In this document: in pieces, positions 1-11,936 of the stretch
Layout: every line of letters starts with the position of its first letter
How positions within the stretch are numbered: position 1 is the first letter of the stretch
Assembly: GCF_000758545.1 (NCBI RefSeq)
Contig: NZ_CP009279.1
Span: 5,332,001 to 5,396,000 of the forward strand
Length of the DNA: 64,000 nucleotides
Direction of reading: 5' to 3'
Origin: Paenibacillus sp. FSL H7-0737
GTDB taxonomy: Bacteria; Bacillota; Bacilli; Paenibacillales; Paenibacillaceae
The notes under the pieces: model-generated
What the model was told of the DNA's origin: nothing
Database searches by the model: none
The model's input: the letters and a program-made list of their open reading frames with translations, nothing else
Program-made: the position numbers and the translations under genes

Positions 1-359
1 CAGCTATTCCTGTAGTACCCCTTTATATCTCTGCACTTTATGAAGTGATGAAGGAAAAAGGCCTGCACGAGAACTGTATTGAACAAATGTATCGCTTGTT
101 CTCTGAGCACCTATACGGTGAAGGCAAGGCTACTGCTGACGGAAGCTGCTTGATCCGCATTGACGACTGGGAAATGCGTGAGGATGTCCAGACAGAGGTT
201 ATGAAACGTTGGGACGAGCTGACAACTGATAATGCAGGTGAGCTGGCTGATCTTGAAGGCTACCGCCAAGATTTCTTCAATCTGTTTGGCTTTAGAACAG
301 ATGGCGTAGACTACGAAGCAGATATTGATCCTAATGTCGACATTCCGAATATGTATTAA
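1..359 (+). CDS. fabV: trans-2-enoyl-ACP/CoA reductase FabV, C-terminal part
   Basis: This is the 3' end of a gene whose start lies before the window; the reading frame is open from base 3 and gives 118 residues. FabV reduces trans-2-enoyl thioesters with NADH in the last step of each fatty acid elongation cycle. The visible part matches the conserved C-terminus of the FabV family as I know it, including the segments PVVPLYIS, KGLHENCIEQM and the closing YRQDFFNLFGF. The catalytic tyrosine and lysine and the Rossmann motif would be upstream and cannot be checked. The gene is followed by two hairpins, so it probably ends its transcript. The family call is firm, but whether the whole gene is intact is unknown. 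Confidence 0.9.
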   Translation, partial: AIPVVPLYISALYEVMKEKGLHENCIEQMYRLFSEHLYGEGKATADGSCLIRIDDWEMREDVQTEVMKRWDELTTDNAGELADLEGYRQDFFNLFGFRTDGVDYEADIDPNVDIPNMY

Positions 360-370
360 AATGATTCTGA

Positions 371-457
371 ATACATCCATATGCTAATTCTGGATGTATA
401 AACAAAGAGGTTGTCTGCAAAAGTAGTGAAGTCTACTGATGTGGCGGCCTCTTTTTT
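371..457 (+). terminator. Hairpin pair and terminator after fabV
   Basis: The first hairpin has 9-bp arms at 371-379 and 391-399 (ATACATCCA / TGGATGTAT). The second pairs AAAGAGG (404-410) with CCTCTTT (448-454), with an inner AGTAG/CTACT stem, and runs into a T tract. The second one is the likely intrinsic terminator. Confidence 0.6.
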
Positions 458-576
458 GTACTTTGCTTACAACCTACCTATACGTCGTAGGGCATATTGG
501 CTTAGCCTCCCACTTTGTGATATGGTTTGATAGAATACTGCAAGTTCTAACTTACATTCTAAGGAGTGAATCACTC

Positions 577-1497
577 ATGGTTAAGAAAATTAGTGTAGCG
601 AATGGTGTACTTGACGTATCCCAAATTTCGCTGGGCTGTATGCGGATTGCGGATTTGTCTGCAAAAGAGGCTGATACACATGTACATAGTGCGTTGGAGC
701 TCGGAATAGACTTCTTTGATCATGCCGACATTTATGCGGACGGCAAAGCTGAAGAAGTATTCGCAGGGGTACTTCAGAACAATCCTGGTATGCGTGATAA
801 AATGCTGATCCAAACCAAATGCGGAATCCGCAAGGGCTATTTTGATTTTTCCAAAGAGCATATCCTACAATCCGTAGAGGGTAGCCTAAAACGCTTGAAG
901 ACCGATTATATCGATGTGCTCTTGCTTCACCGTCCTGACACGCTGTTCGAGCCGGAAGAAGTGGCTGAGGCTTTTGACATTCTGGAGAGCAAGGGATTGG
1001 TCAAGCATTTTGGTGTCAGCAACCAGAACCCGTTACAAATCGAGCTACTTAAGAAAAATGTAAAGCAACCGCTGCTGTTCAACCAGCTGCAATTGAGCAT
1101 TATGTTTACGGGGATGATTGATACAGGCTTTAATGTGAATATGACCAACTCCGGTTCGGTTGTCCATGACGGCGGGATCTTAGAGTACAGCCGTCTACAC
1201 GACATGACCATTCAGCCATGGTCACCTTTCCAATATGGGTTCTTTGAAGGTGTATTCTTGGACAACGACAAGTTCCCTGAATTGAACGAGGTCATTAACC
1301 GCTTAGCAGCTGAAAAAGAGGTTACCAATACCGCTATTGCCATTGCCTGGATTCTAAGACATCCGGCAAATATGCAGCCTGTTGTAGGTACAACCAATAC
1401 GCAGCGATTGCGGGATATTGCCAAAGCATCCGATATTACACTCACCAGACCAGAATGGTATGAAATTTACCGCGCTGCGGGTAATATCCTTCCATAA
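577..1497 (+). CDS. Aldo/keto reductase, YdhF-like
   Basis: The product is a 306-residue NADPH-dependent oxidoreductase with an aldo/keto reductase TIM barrel. The tetrad can be followed: Asp and Tyr in DHADIY, Lys in QTKCG and His in LLLHRPD. The closing segments GTTNTQRL and the preceding IAIAWILRHP fit the cofactor-binding end of the family. The physiological substrate cannot be told from the sequence. The frame is open upstream from 439, but I place the start at ATG 577, which has AAGGAG at 561-566 about ten bases upstream; the upstream extension is hydrophobic and unlike the family. It stands alone between two terminators. Closest relatives I recall are E. coli YdhF-type reductases. Confidence 0.88.
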   Translation: MVKKISVANGVLDVSQISLGCMRIADLSAKEADTHVHSALELGIDFFDHADIYADGKAEEVFAGVLQNNPGMRDKMLIQTKCGIRKGYFDFSKEHILQSVEGSLKRLKTDYIDVLLLHRPDTLFEPEEVAEAFDILESKGLVKHFGVSNQNPLQIELLKKNVKQPLLFNQLQLSIMFTGMIDTGFNVNMTNSGSVVHDGGILEYSRLHDMTIQPWSPFQYGFFEGVFLDNDKFPELNEVINRLAAEKEVTNTAIAIAWILRHPANMQPVVGTTNTQRLRDIAKASDITLTRPEWYEIYRAAGNILP

Positions 1498-1502
1498 ATA
1501 TC

Positions 1503-1547
1503 AAAAGCCACGAAGTACGCTAATATCGTACTTTGTGGCTTTTTTTG
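1503..1547 (+). terminator. Terminator of the aldo/keto reductase gene
   Basis: AAAGCCAC...GTACG pairs with CGTAC...GTGGCTTT around a short loop, followed by a run of seven T. Confidence 0.85.
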
Positions 1548-1577
1548 TGACTATAATTGAAACCGTATAACTCTTAT

Positions 1578-1611
1578 AAAAAAAGAAACGGCATCTCTGC
1601 CGTTTCTTTTA
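1578..1611 (-). terminator. Terminator of the tRNA cluster
   Basis: AGAAACGGCA pairs with TGCCGTTTCT around the loop TCTC. On the minus strand it is followed by T residues, directly after the last tRNA gene. Confidence 0.85.
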
Positions 1612-1615
1612 AGGA

Positions 1616-1688
1616 TGGACTCTCAGGGGCTCGAACCCTGGACAAATAGATTAAGAGTCTACTGCTCTACCAACTGAGCTAAGAGTCC
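1616..1688 (-). tRNA. tRNA-Lys (anticodon CTT)
   Basis: The cloverleaf begins GGACTCT and closes with AGAGTCC. The anticodon loop is CTCTTAA with stem GTAGA/TCTAT, and the T-arm contains GGTTCGAGCCC. The 3' CCA is not encoded and must be added after transcription. It is the last gene of the nine-tRNA cluster. Confidence 0.95.
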
Positions 1689-1768
1689 ACAATATAATGA
1701 TTTACCTTACTATACTTGAAAAGCAAAAGCCCTTAGCTTAACGCATAAGAGCTTCGCTTGCTAATTGA

Positions 1769-1847
1769 TACCGGCGAGAGGACTCGAACCTCCACGGTTT
1801 CCCTCTCGATTTTGAGTCGAGCGCGTCTGCCATTCCGCCACGCCGGC
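1769..1847 (-). tRNA. tRNA-Leu (anticodon CAA)
   Basis: The acceptor stem is GCCGGCG/CGCCGGT and the anticodon loop is CTCAAAA between CTCGA and TCGAG. The extra variable arm (AGGGAAACCGT) marks a class II tRNA; the arm is short and the gene is only 79 nt. No CCA is encoded. Confidence 0.92.
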
Positions 1848-1866
1848 AAAGTATGAAGTTAAAATA

Positions 1867-1943
1867 TGGCGCGCCCTGAGAGATTCGAACTCCCGGCCTT
1901 TTGATTCGTAGTCAAACGCTCTATCCAGCTGAGCTAAGGGCGC
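1867..1943 (-). tRNA. tRNA-Arg (anticodon ACG)
   Basis: The acceptor stem is GCGCCCT/AGGGCGC and the loop CTACGAA lies between TTTGA and TCAAA. The encoded 3' end is GCCA. The A at the wobble position would be edited to inosine by TadA in the known pathway. Confidence 0.95.
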
Positions 1944-1953
1944 AAAATTTATA

Positions 1954-2028
1954 TGGAGCGGACGACGGGAATCGAACCCGCGACCCTCGCCTTGGCAAGG
2001 CGATGCTCTACCGCTGAGCCACGTCCGC
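1954..2028 (-). tRNA. tRNA-Gly (anticodon GCC)
   Basis: The acceptor stem is GCGGACG/CGTCCGC and the anticodon loop is TTGCCAA. CCA is encoded. Confidence 0.95.
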
Positions 2029-2064
2029 ACACGGTATGTATTAGTGTCCGACTCACTTAAGAAG

Positions 2065-2137
2065 TGAGCCATGAAGGACTCGAACCTTCGACACCCTGAT
2101 TAAAAGTCAGGTGCTCTACCAACTGAGCTAATGGCTC
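2065..2137 (-). tRNA. tRNA-Lys (anticodon TTT)
   Basis: The acceptor stem is GAGCCAT/ATGGCTC and the loop CTTTTAA lies between CCTGA and TCAGG. CCA is not encoded. This is the second lysine tRNA of the cluster. Confidence 0.95.
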
Positions 2138-2152
2138 ATGAAGCAAGAAAAA

Positions 2153-2230
2153 TGGCGGAACCGACGAGATTCGAACTCGCGATCTCCTGCGTGACAGGCA
2201 GGCATGTTAGGCCAACTACACCACGGTTCC
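2153..2230 (-). tRNA. tRNA-Asp (anticodon GTC)
   Basis: The acceptor stem is GGAACCG/CGGTTCC and the anticodon loop CTGTCAC lies between CCTGC and GCAGG. The encoded 3' end is GCCA. Confidence 0.95.
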
Positions 2231-2252
2231 AAAAGATATAATTGCTTGATGA

Positions 2253-2333
<81 letters not shown>

Positions 2334-2376
2334 TCATTAAAAATATTTAGCTATTCATTACCATAAGAAAGCTTCA

Positions 2377-2452
2377 TGGTGGAGGCTGAGGGGATCGAAC
2401 CCCCGACCCTCTGCTTGTAAGGCAGATGCTCTCCCAGCTGAGCTAAGCCTCC
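2377..2452 (-). tRNA. tRNA-Val (anticodon TAC)
   Basis: The acceptor stem is GGAGGCT/AGCCTCC and the loop CTTACAA lies between TCTGC and GCAGA. CCA is encoded. Confidence 0.95.
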
Positions 2453-2540
2453 ATGTAAAGAAGCAACTCAATTATCATAACATAATCCAACCTGTAATGC
2501 AACATTTTATTTCAGAAGAACAATTACGTTTTAAAGAAAT

Positions 2541-2615
2541 TGGTGACCCGTATGGGATTCGAACCCATGTTACCTCCGTGAAAGGGAGGTGTCTTAACCC
2601 CTTGACCAACGGGCC
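2541..2615 (-). tRNA. tRNA-Glu (anticodon TTC)
   Basis: The acceptor stem is GGCCCGT/ACGGGTC and the loop CTTTCAC lies between CCTCC and GGAGG. CCA is encoded. It is the first gene of the cluster, so the order of transcription is Glu, Val, fMet, Asp, Lys, Gly, Arg, Leu, Lys. Glutamyl-tRNA is also the substrate of HemA in this window. Confidence 0.95.
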
Positions 2616-2649
2616 GTATTGAAAACAAAATGTTTTGACAACAAAAAAT

Positions 2650-2678
2650 ATTATATCATGTATTTCGAAGTATAGCAA
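2650..2678 (-). promoter_or_regulatory. Promoter of the tRNA cluster
   Basis: On the minus strand TTGCTA (2673-2678) and a perfect TATAAT (2650-2655) are separated by 17 bases. The expected start lies near 2643, about 28 bases before tRNA-Glu. Confidence 0.7.
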
Positions 2679-2697
2679 TACCTAAATTAATATATTT

Positions 2698-3237
2698 TCA
2701 CTTTTCTTCTATAATAGGCGTTAAAGTGATATCAAGCTTACTAGCTATCATCTTTACGACTCCTAGAGTAGTCAGGTTATTTGTGTCTAAATGGTCTTTA
2801 AATACGTCCTTATTAAGCCCTGTGAGGCATCTGTCGATCTGTTGAACGGCCCATGAGTCATTCCCTTCACCTCTACCACCCAATCTCTTGAGCAGCGTCT
2901 CTCGTGAGGCACACAAAGTAAAATGATGAACCTCTAATCCCTCATTTATTAGATTTCCAGCAATGTCCATCCAATATTCTGGGTTGACTATGGTCATAGG
3001 TACGATAATCGTTCCCCTATATTCGCTAGCTATGTATTTTAACATGGAATGGTTAATTTCACGCCAAAGATAATAGTTCTGAAAGTCACTTTTTGTCATC
3101 ACATCGGGAATGTTTGCTCTTATGTAATACCCTACATTCTCTGGATCGTATACAAAAGAATCAGGAAGTCTGCGATGTAATTCATATGCAGTTTCTGTCT
3201 TCCCCGCACCAAAAGCTCCATTGATCCATATAATCAA
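2698..3237 (-). CDS. TmrB-like P-loop nucleotide kinase
   Basis: The product is a 179-residue soluble P-loop protein with the Walker A motif GAFGAGKT at residues 7-14. Much of the rest (ELHRRLPDSFVYDPENVGYY, VPMTIVNPEYW, HHFTLCASRETLLKRL) resembles B. subtilis TmrB as I remember it, an ATP-binding protein that confers tunicamycin resistance. Whether this one acts on tunicamycin is inference; the broader family contains small-molecule kinases. The start is TTG at 3237 with GGGGGA eight bases upstream. It is slightly shorter than TmrB (about 197 residues). It sits alone between the rRNA operon terminator and the tRNA promoter. Confidence 0.75.
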   Translation of the reverse strand: MIIWINGAFGAGKTETAYELHRRLPDSFVYDPENVGYYIRANIPDVMTKSDFQNYYLWREINHSMLKYIASEYRGTIIVPMTIVNPEYWMDIAGNLINEGLEVHHFTLCASRETLLKRLGGRGEGNDSWAVQQIDRCLTGLNKDVFKDHLDTNNLTTLGVVKMIASKLDITLTPIIEEK

Positions 3238-3331
3238 GATCTTTATCCCCCATGAATAATCTATTAGTGACTCTATTAAACCACTTTATCATAAAAACCC
3301 TTACAAGCAAATTCACTCTACAAGGCACAAC

Positions 3332-3366
3332 AAAAAGACCACTGTCGATTACTCAACAGTGGTCTT
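3332..3366 (-). terminator. Terminator of the rRNA operon
   Basis: AGACCACTGT (3336-3345) pairs with ACAGTGGTCT (3356-3365), with a T run on the minus strand directly behind the 5S gene. Confidence 0.9.
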
Positions 3367-3370
3367 GCGT

Positions 3371-3487
3371 GCTTGGCAACGTCCTACTCTCCCAGGACCC
3401 TTCGGTCCAAGTACCATCGGCGCTGGAGGGCTTAACGGTCGTGTTCGGGATGGGTACGCGTGGAACCCCTCCGCTATCGCCACCAAA
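3371..3487 (-). rRNA. rrf: 5S ribosomal RNA
   Basis: The 117-nt gene starts TTTGGTGGCGATAGC and ends GTTGCCAAGC on the minus strand, with complementary ends and the conserved CCGAACACGACCGTTAAG region. The 149-nt spacer before it (3488-3636) holds no tRNA that I can find. Confidence 0.95.
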
Positions 3488-3636
3488 CGGGCATTTACAG
3501 CGTAAATGCATTATTCAGGTCTCAGCATCGCCAAATGCTGAAAACAAATTCATCATCATACAGCCACTAGGACCATATGATTTAGAACTTAATTCCTGAA
3601 AACTGAATCCGAATCGAATTTGCGTTTTAAGTGTAG

Positions 3637-6562
<2,926 letters not shown>

Positions 6563-6793
6563 TTGATTTTTCCTAAGAAAAATCTCACTAATAACATTTA
6601 CTTGTTTGCACAAGTTGCTAAAAGATGTTCTAAAACGCAAATTCGTTTCGGTATCCAGTTTTCAAGGATCAAGTTTAAAGATGAGAGCTTAAACTCTCAA
6701 AACTGAGCAACGAGTGAGTAACAGGCCTAAACCTGAGATTGTGGAAGTTTAACTTCCGATTTGAATGTCTTCATTGCAGAAGACGATTCTCCA

Positions 6794-8351
<1,558 letters not shown>

Positions 8352-8514
8352 TTAGTATTGAAAAGAGCGATATGCTCATTTTGAAACATCTGACGAGAAA
8401 ATTAATTCTCTAATTTTGGAATTTCACTTTCGTGATTTCCTACTCACTCGTTGTTCAGTTTTCAAAGATCAAGTTCTCGTTGGTGCCGTTTAATGTCTCA
8501 GCAGCAACTTTTAT

Positions 8515-8543
8515 AATATATCATGTTTTCCGATGAATTGCAA
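8515..8543 (-). promoter_or_regulatory. Promoter of the rRNA operon
   Basis: On the minus strand TTGCAA (8538-8543) and TATATT (8515-8520) are 17 bases apart. Transcription should start near 8507, giving a leader of about 155 nt before 16S that contains TGATCTTTGAAAACTGAAC, a phrase also found in similar form in the 16S-23S spacer and common in Bacillota rRNA leaders. The rest of 8544-8732 holds nothing I recognise. Confidence 0.65.
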
Positions 8544-8732
8544 CACTTTTTTTTCAAAGTCTTTTGTAATTTCATCCGGATTAACATTCACCAACCGAAA
8601 GTTTATATCTCCTCTTTGCGACTGGATTTATAATGTAACATATAACCCACTCTAAAAACAACCCCTAAATTCAAAAAACATAAATAAGTACTTTCGCCTC
8701 AGTCCTAATTCTCGTTCCCATCTTCTCATAAA

Positions 8733-8768
8733 AAACGTGCAGATTCTAATAATCAGAACCTACACGTT
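8733..8768 (-). terminator. Terminator of the SafA-like gene
   Basis: AACGTGnAGnTTCT pairs with AGAAnCTnCACGTT around AATAATC. On the minus strand it is followed by TTTTTTAT. Confidence 0.8.
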
Positions 8769-8800
8769 AAATAGAGATTGGATGTTAGTTTAGAACTGTA

Positions 8801-10726
8801 TTAATTAGAAATCCACGGATTTCTGCGTTTCTTTGAGCTCTCTGTACGACCACCAGCATTTGAACGTTGAGACTTCACAGCTGTTTTGTTTTTCTTACTG
8901 CTGCTTTGACTCGAGGTCTTTGCTTTTGATGCCGTTTCCTTCGTTGCAGTTCCCTTGCTCTTGAGAGAAGCACCAGAAGTAGATTCCTCACTCACTGTTC
9001 TAGCAACTTCGGGAGTGTCCTGTACAAACGTTTCAGGATCTTGGATTTCCGGAACCCGATTATGCTGTGAATAATTACCAATACCTGGATACTGCGGATT
9101 AGACGGAATACTCGACATTATCGGCCCGCCAAAAGCTCCAAGAGGAGATGCTGGAACTATTCCCTGATTAGGTGTTCCCGCTCCATAAGCAGAGAATGCA
9201 TTTGGGTTTCCATATGCAGGATAGGTATTATATACGGGCATTTCATATGAATAGGGTTGAACATGCATTCCCCCACACCCACAAGTAGTTGGCCAAGGAA
9301 GGTTCGGTGACATCCCATACATCGGGTTCATCCCTGAAACATTAGCCTCCATATTGTTAGGTGCAGCATTTGGATTCCATTGTTCTGGACTCACGTTAGG
9401 CGCAGCATTCGGATTCCATTGTTCCGGACTCATATTAGGCCAAGCGTTCGGATTCCATTGTTCCGGACTCATATTAGGCCAAGCGTTCGGATTCCATTGT
9501 TCCGGACTCATATTAGGCCAAGCGTTCGGATTCCATTGTTCTGGACTCATGTTAGACGCAGCATTCGGATTCCATTGTTCTGGACTCATGTATTGTTCTG
9601 GGCTCACATTAGGCGCAGAATTCGGATTCCATTGTTCTGGACTCACATTAGGTGCAGCATTCGGATTCCATTGTTCTGGACTCACATTAGGTGCAGCATT
9701 CGGATTCCATTGTTCTGGACTCATGTTAGGTGAATACATATTTTCTGAAAAGTAGTATGGAGACATGCATTCAGGTCCATATGACGCCGGTTGAACATAA
9801 CTTGGTGCCCAATTCATGTTCATATTTGGGCTATTTTGATAAGAATCATAGAGATAAGGATTTCCTCCTAGGCCTGGATATCCCATGTTGTCACAAGCAT
9901 CTGCCTTTTCCTCTTTGCAAGCCACTGGCTTTATCTCAGCTTTTGCTGCCTCATGATGAGCTACAGGCTCTTGATTTGGAACTGTAATCTGAACAAATAG
10001 GCTCTGCATTTCAATTTCTTGCACAGGAGCAACTTCCATTTGCATATTCGGCGCAGCATTAGGTGCAGCATTTTGAGTATTAATAGGGGCCATGTTCATC
10101 GATGGGTGTGGTGCAGAATTGTACAAAGGCGAGATATTTGGCGATGATTTAGGTGCAGGTTTAGTTTCCGCTTTAGCTTCTGGTTTATTTTCTGCTTTTG
10201 CCTCTGGTTTATTTTCTGCTTTTGCTTCCGGTTTAGTTTCTGGTTTGACCTCTGGTTTAGTTTCCGGTTTTGGTGCAGGAACTACCTCAGCTACTGGCTG
10301 TTCTTTTGGACCCGTATATTCCTTCCCGCCAACTTGTGTTTTCTCAGAAGCATTAGAAGGCATGTAGCCTGGCTGTACGGGTGAAGCGTTTGATGTCTTT
10401 TTAGGAATGTTGACTACTTCCCCTAACATCAGTACATTCGGATTCTTCAGTTGGGGGTTTGCTTCAACCATATCTTTTAAAGGGATTCCCCACGCCTTAG
10501 ATAATTTCCATAAGGTATCTCCTTGTTTGACTGTATGCTTGTAGTAAACTTCACTGTTATCCGGTACGGATACAGGAGCCGTAGGTATTTTTACTTTTTC
10601 ACCAAGTGCCAGCACATTCGGATTACTGATCTGTGGATTAGCTTCAATAATTTTTTGTAACGGCACTCCGTACTTTTGCGATAATGCATACAGACTATCG
10701 CCTTGTTTGACAATGTGTATTTTCAC
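8801..10726 (-). CDS. safA: SafA-like double-LysM spore coat protein with tandem repeats
   Basis: The 641-residue product has two LysM domains at about residues 2-48 and 63-109 (HIVKQGDSLYALS, HTVKQGDTLWKLS), which bind peptidoglycan. A Lys/Pro/Glu/Ala-rich stretch follows (about 150-195), then a Pro/Asn/Tyr/Met-rich body with nine full and one truncated copy of a 13-residue unit built on SPEQWNPNA, and a basic Ser/Lys-rich tail. LysM plus an Asn/Pro/Tyr-rich body is the layout of SafA, which recruits inner coat proteins and binds SpoVID; spoVID is also in this window. The start is GTG 10726 with AGGAGG ten bases upstream. No signal peptide is present. B. subtilis SafA has one LysM and is shorter, so the name is by analogy. 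Confidence 0.7.
   Translation of the reverse strand: MKIHIVKQGDSLYALSQKYGVPLQKIIEANPQISNPNVLALGEKVKIPTAPVSVPDNSEVYYKHTVKQGDTLWKLSKAWGIPLKDMVEANPQLKNPNVLMLGEVVNIPKKTSNASPVQPGYMPSNASEKTQVGGKEYTGPKEQPVAEVVPAPKPETKPEVKPETKPEAKAENKPEAKAENKPEAKAETKPAPKSSPNISPLYNSAPHPSMNMAPINTQNAAPNAAPNMQMEVAPVQEIEMQSLFVQITVPNQEPVAHHEAAKAEIKPVACKEEKADACDNMGYPGLGGNPYLYDSYQNSPNMNMNWAPSYVQPASYGPECMSPYYFSENMYSPNMSPEQWNPNAAPNVSPEQWNPNAAPNVSPEQWNPNSAPNVSPEQYMSPEQWNPNAASNMSPEQWNPNAWPNMSPEQWNPNAWPNMSPEQWNPNAWPNMSPEQWNPNAAPNVSPEQWNPNAAPNNMEANVSGMNPMYGMSPNLPWPTTCGCGGMHVQPYSYEMPVYNTYPAYGNPNAFSAYGAGTPNQGIVPASPLGAFGGPIMSSIPSNPQYPGIGNYSQHNRVPEIQDPETFVQDTPEVARTVSEESTSGASLKSKGTATKETASKAKTSSQSSSKKNKTAVKSQRSNAGGRTESSKKRRNPWISN
9380..9730 (-). 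repeat. 39-bp tandem repeat inside the SafA-like gene
   Basis: Nine full copies and one truncated copy of a 39-bp unit encode 13 residues each. Copies differ by few bases; variants end AAP, AWP, SAP or AAS, and three neighbouring AWP copies are nearly identical, which points to recent slippage or unequal crossing-over. Confidence 0.9.
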
Positions 10727-10742
10727 GTAGCATTAACCTCCT

Positions 10743-11050
10743 AAAAGTTTTGTGGAGTATTGCTTTCTTACAGCTACACAGCAAAACTGGCTTTGAAAGC
10801 AAACACCCTTTGGATGGAACATTGCTCTCTTACAGAGTTATATGCGGTACAGCCGCCTCCTTCGTTACTACATCTTATGCAGCCCATGGGCGAATGACAT
10901 CCCTGAAATAAAAAAAATCCTTTCATGAGACATGAAAAGATTTACCAGAGACCTCCGGCCATCTTCTTCATATGCATGAAAGGATATCTAATGCCTATTC
11001 AATACTCATTACACGACTAGCATGTAAAGAGAAAATTGTATGATTAACTG
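10743..11050 (-). other. Intergenic region between ilvE and the SafA-like gene
   Basis: It holds the ilvE terminator (10916-10942), a third strand at 10975-10985 that could pair with the same terminator arm, and two imperfect direct repeats (ATTGCTTTCTTACAG at 10759 and ATTGCTCTCTTACAG at 10821). A 37-codon minus-strand frame at 10774-10887 with four cysteines has no convincing ribosome binding site. I cannot place a promoter for the SafA-like gene. Confidence 0.5.
10908..10942 (-). terminator. Terminator after ilvE
   Basis: On the minus strand AATCTTTTCATG (10942-10931) pairs with CATGAAAGGATT (10927-10916) over a TCT loop, with one G-U pair, followed by eight T. Confidence 0.8.
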
Positions 11051-11932
11051 TTATTCCCAAACCTTGTAGCCATCTTTGTCAACAACATTGCGGAACTCTT
11101 CAAGCAATTTCAAAGTGATTGGACCCGCTTGTCCTTCACCAATGATTCGGCCGTCAATTTCACGCGCAGCAATAACTTCAGCAGCAGTACCTGTGAAGAA
11201 TACCTCGTCCGCTATGTAAACATCATGCATAGTGAATGGTTCTTCTTTTAGCTTAATACCTAATTTCTCACATAACTCGATGATCGCCAGACGTGTGATT
11301 CCTTCAAGCGCTCCCAAATAGCATGGAGGAGTAAAGACCACACCATTTTTGATGATGAAAATATTATCTCCAGATCCTTCAGTAACATATCCTTGAGCAT
11401 TCATCATGATTGCTTCATCGGCTTCTGCCAGATTGGACTGGATTTTCACTAGGATATTGTTGAGATAGTTAAGCGATTTAATCTTCGGATTCAGTGCATC
11501 CGGAATATTACGACGTTGGGATACAGAAACAGCACGAAGCCCATTAATGTACGCTTGCTCTGGGTAAATAGCTAATTGTTCAACGATAATGATTACACTG
11601 GCTTTAGGGCAACGGCGTGGATCAAGACCCAAGTTACCAGGACCACGGGATACGATCAGTCGAATATAACCGTTACGCATGTCGTTAAGGCGAATCGTTT
11701 CAGCCATAGCTTCCAGCATCTCGTCATAAGTGAGCGGAATGTCCAGCATGATCGACTTCGCCGAATCATATAGTCTGTCCAAATGCTCTTTACATTTAAA
11801 AATATTACCATTGTAGATACGAATACCTTCAAATATGCCGTCTCCATACAAAAAACCGTGATCAAAAACGGATACCTTTGCATTTTCCTTAGTTACGTGT
11901 TGTCCATCCAGATAGATCCATTGTTCAGCCAT
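11051..11932 (-). CDS. ilvE: Branched-chain amino acid aminotransferase
   Basis: The 293-residue, PLP-dependent fold type IV enzyme transfers the amino group from glutamate to the keto acids of Val, Leu and Ile. The segments FDHGFLYGDGIFEG, IRLIVSRGPGNLG and EGSGDNIF are family hallmarks. The Schiff-base lysine is in NPKIKSLNYLNN. The start is ATG 11932 with GGAGGT eleven bases upstream; a longer frame to 11965 only runs back into pheA. It is the last gene of the pheB-hom-thrB-pheA-ilvE unit, starting five bases after the pheA stop codon, which suggests coupled translation. D-amino acid transaminase is a related alternative, but the sequence reads as IlvE. Confidence 0.9.
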   Translation of the reverse strand: MAEQWIYLDGQHVTKENAKVSVFDHGFLYGDGIFEGIRIYNGNIFKCKEHLDRLYDSAKSIMLDIPLTYDEMLEAMAETIRLNDMRNGYIRLIVSRGPGNLGLDPRRCPKASVIIIVEQLAIYPEQAYINGLRAVSVSQRRNIPDALNPKIKSLNYLNNILVKIQSNLAEADEAIMMNAQGYVTEGSGDNIFIIKNGVVFTPPCYLGALEGITRLAIIELCEKLGIKLKEEPFTMHDVYIADEVFFTGTAAEVIAAREIDGRIIGEGQAGPITLKLLEEFRNVVDKDGYKVWE

Positions 11933-11936
11933 GAAT

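Noticed and set aside
439..576. N-terminal extension of the aldo/keto reductase from 439
   Set aside because: It overlaps the fabV terminator, is hydrophobic and unlike the family, and ATG 577 has an excellent ribosome binding site.
9354..9755. Plus-strand repetitive frames opposite the SafA-like gene
   Set aside because: They mirror the 39-bp repeats of a well-supported minus-strand gene with LysM domains and a good ribosome binding site.
10743..11050. Known riboswitch or T-box before the SafA-like gene
   Set aside because: No T-box core and no conserved riboswitch core that I recognise; only terminator-like hairpins are visible.
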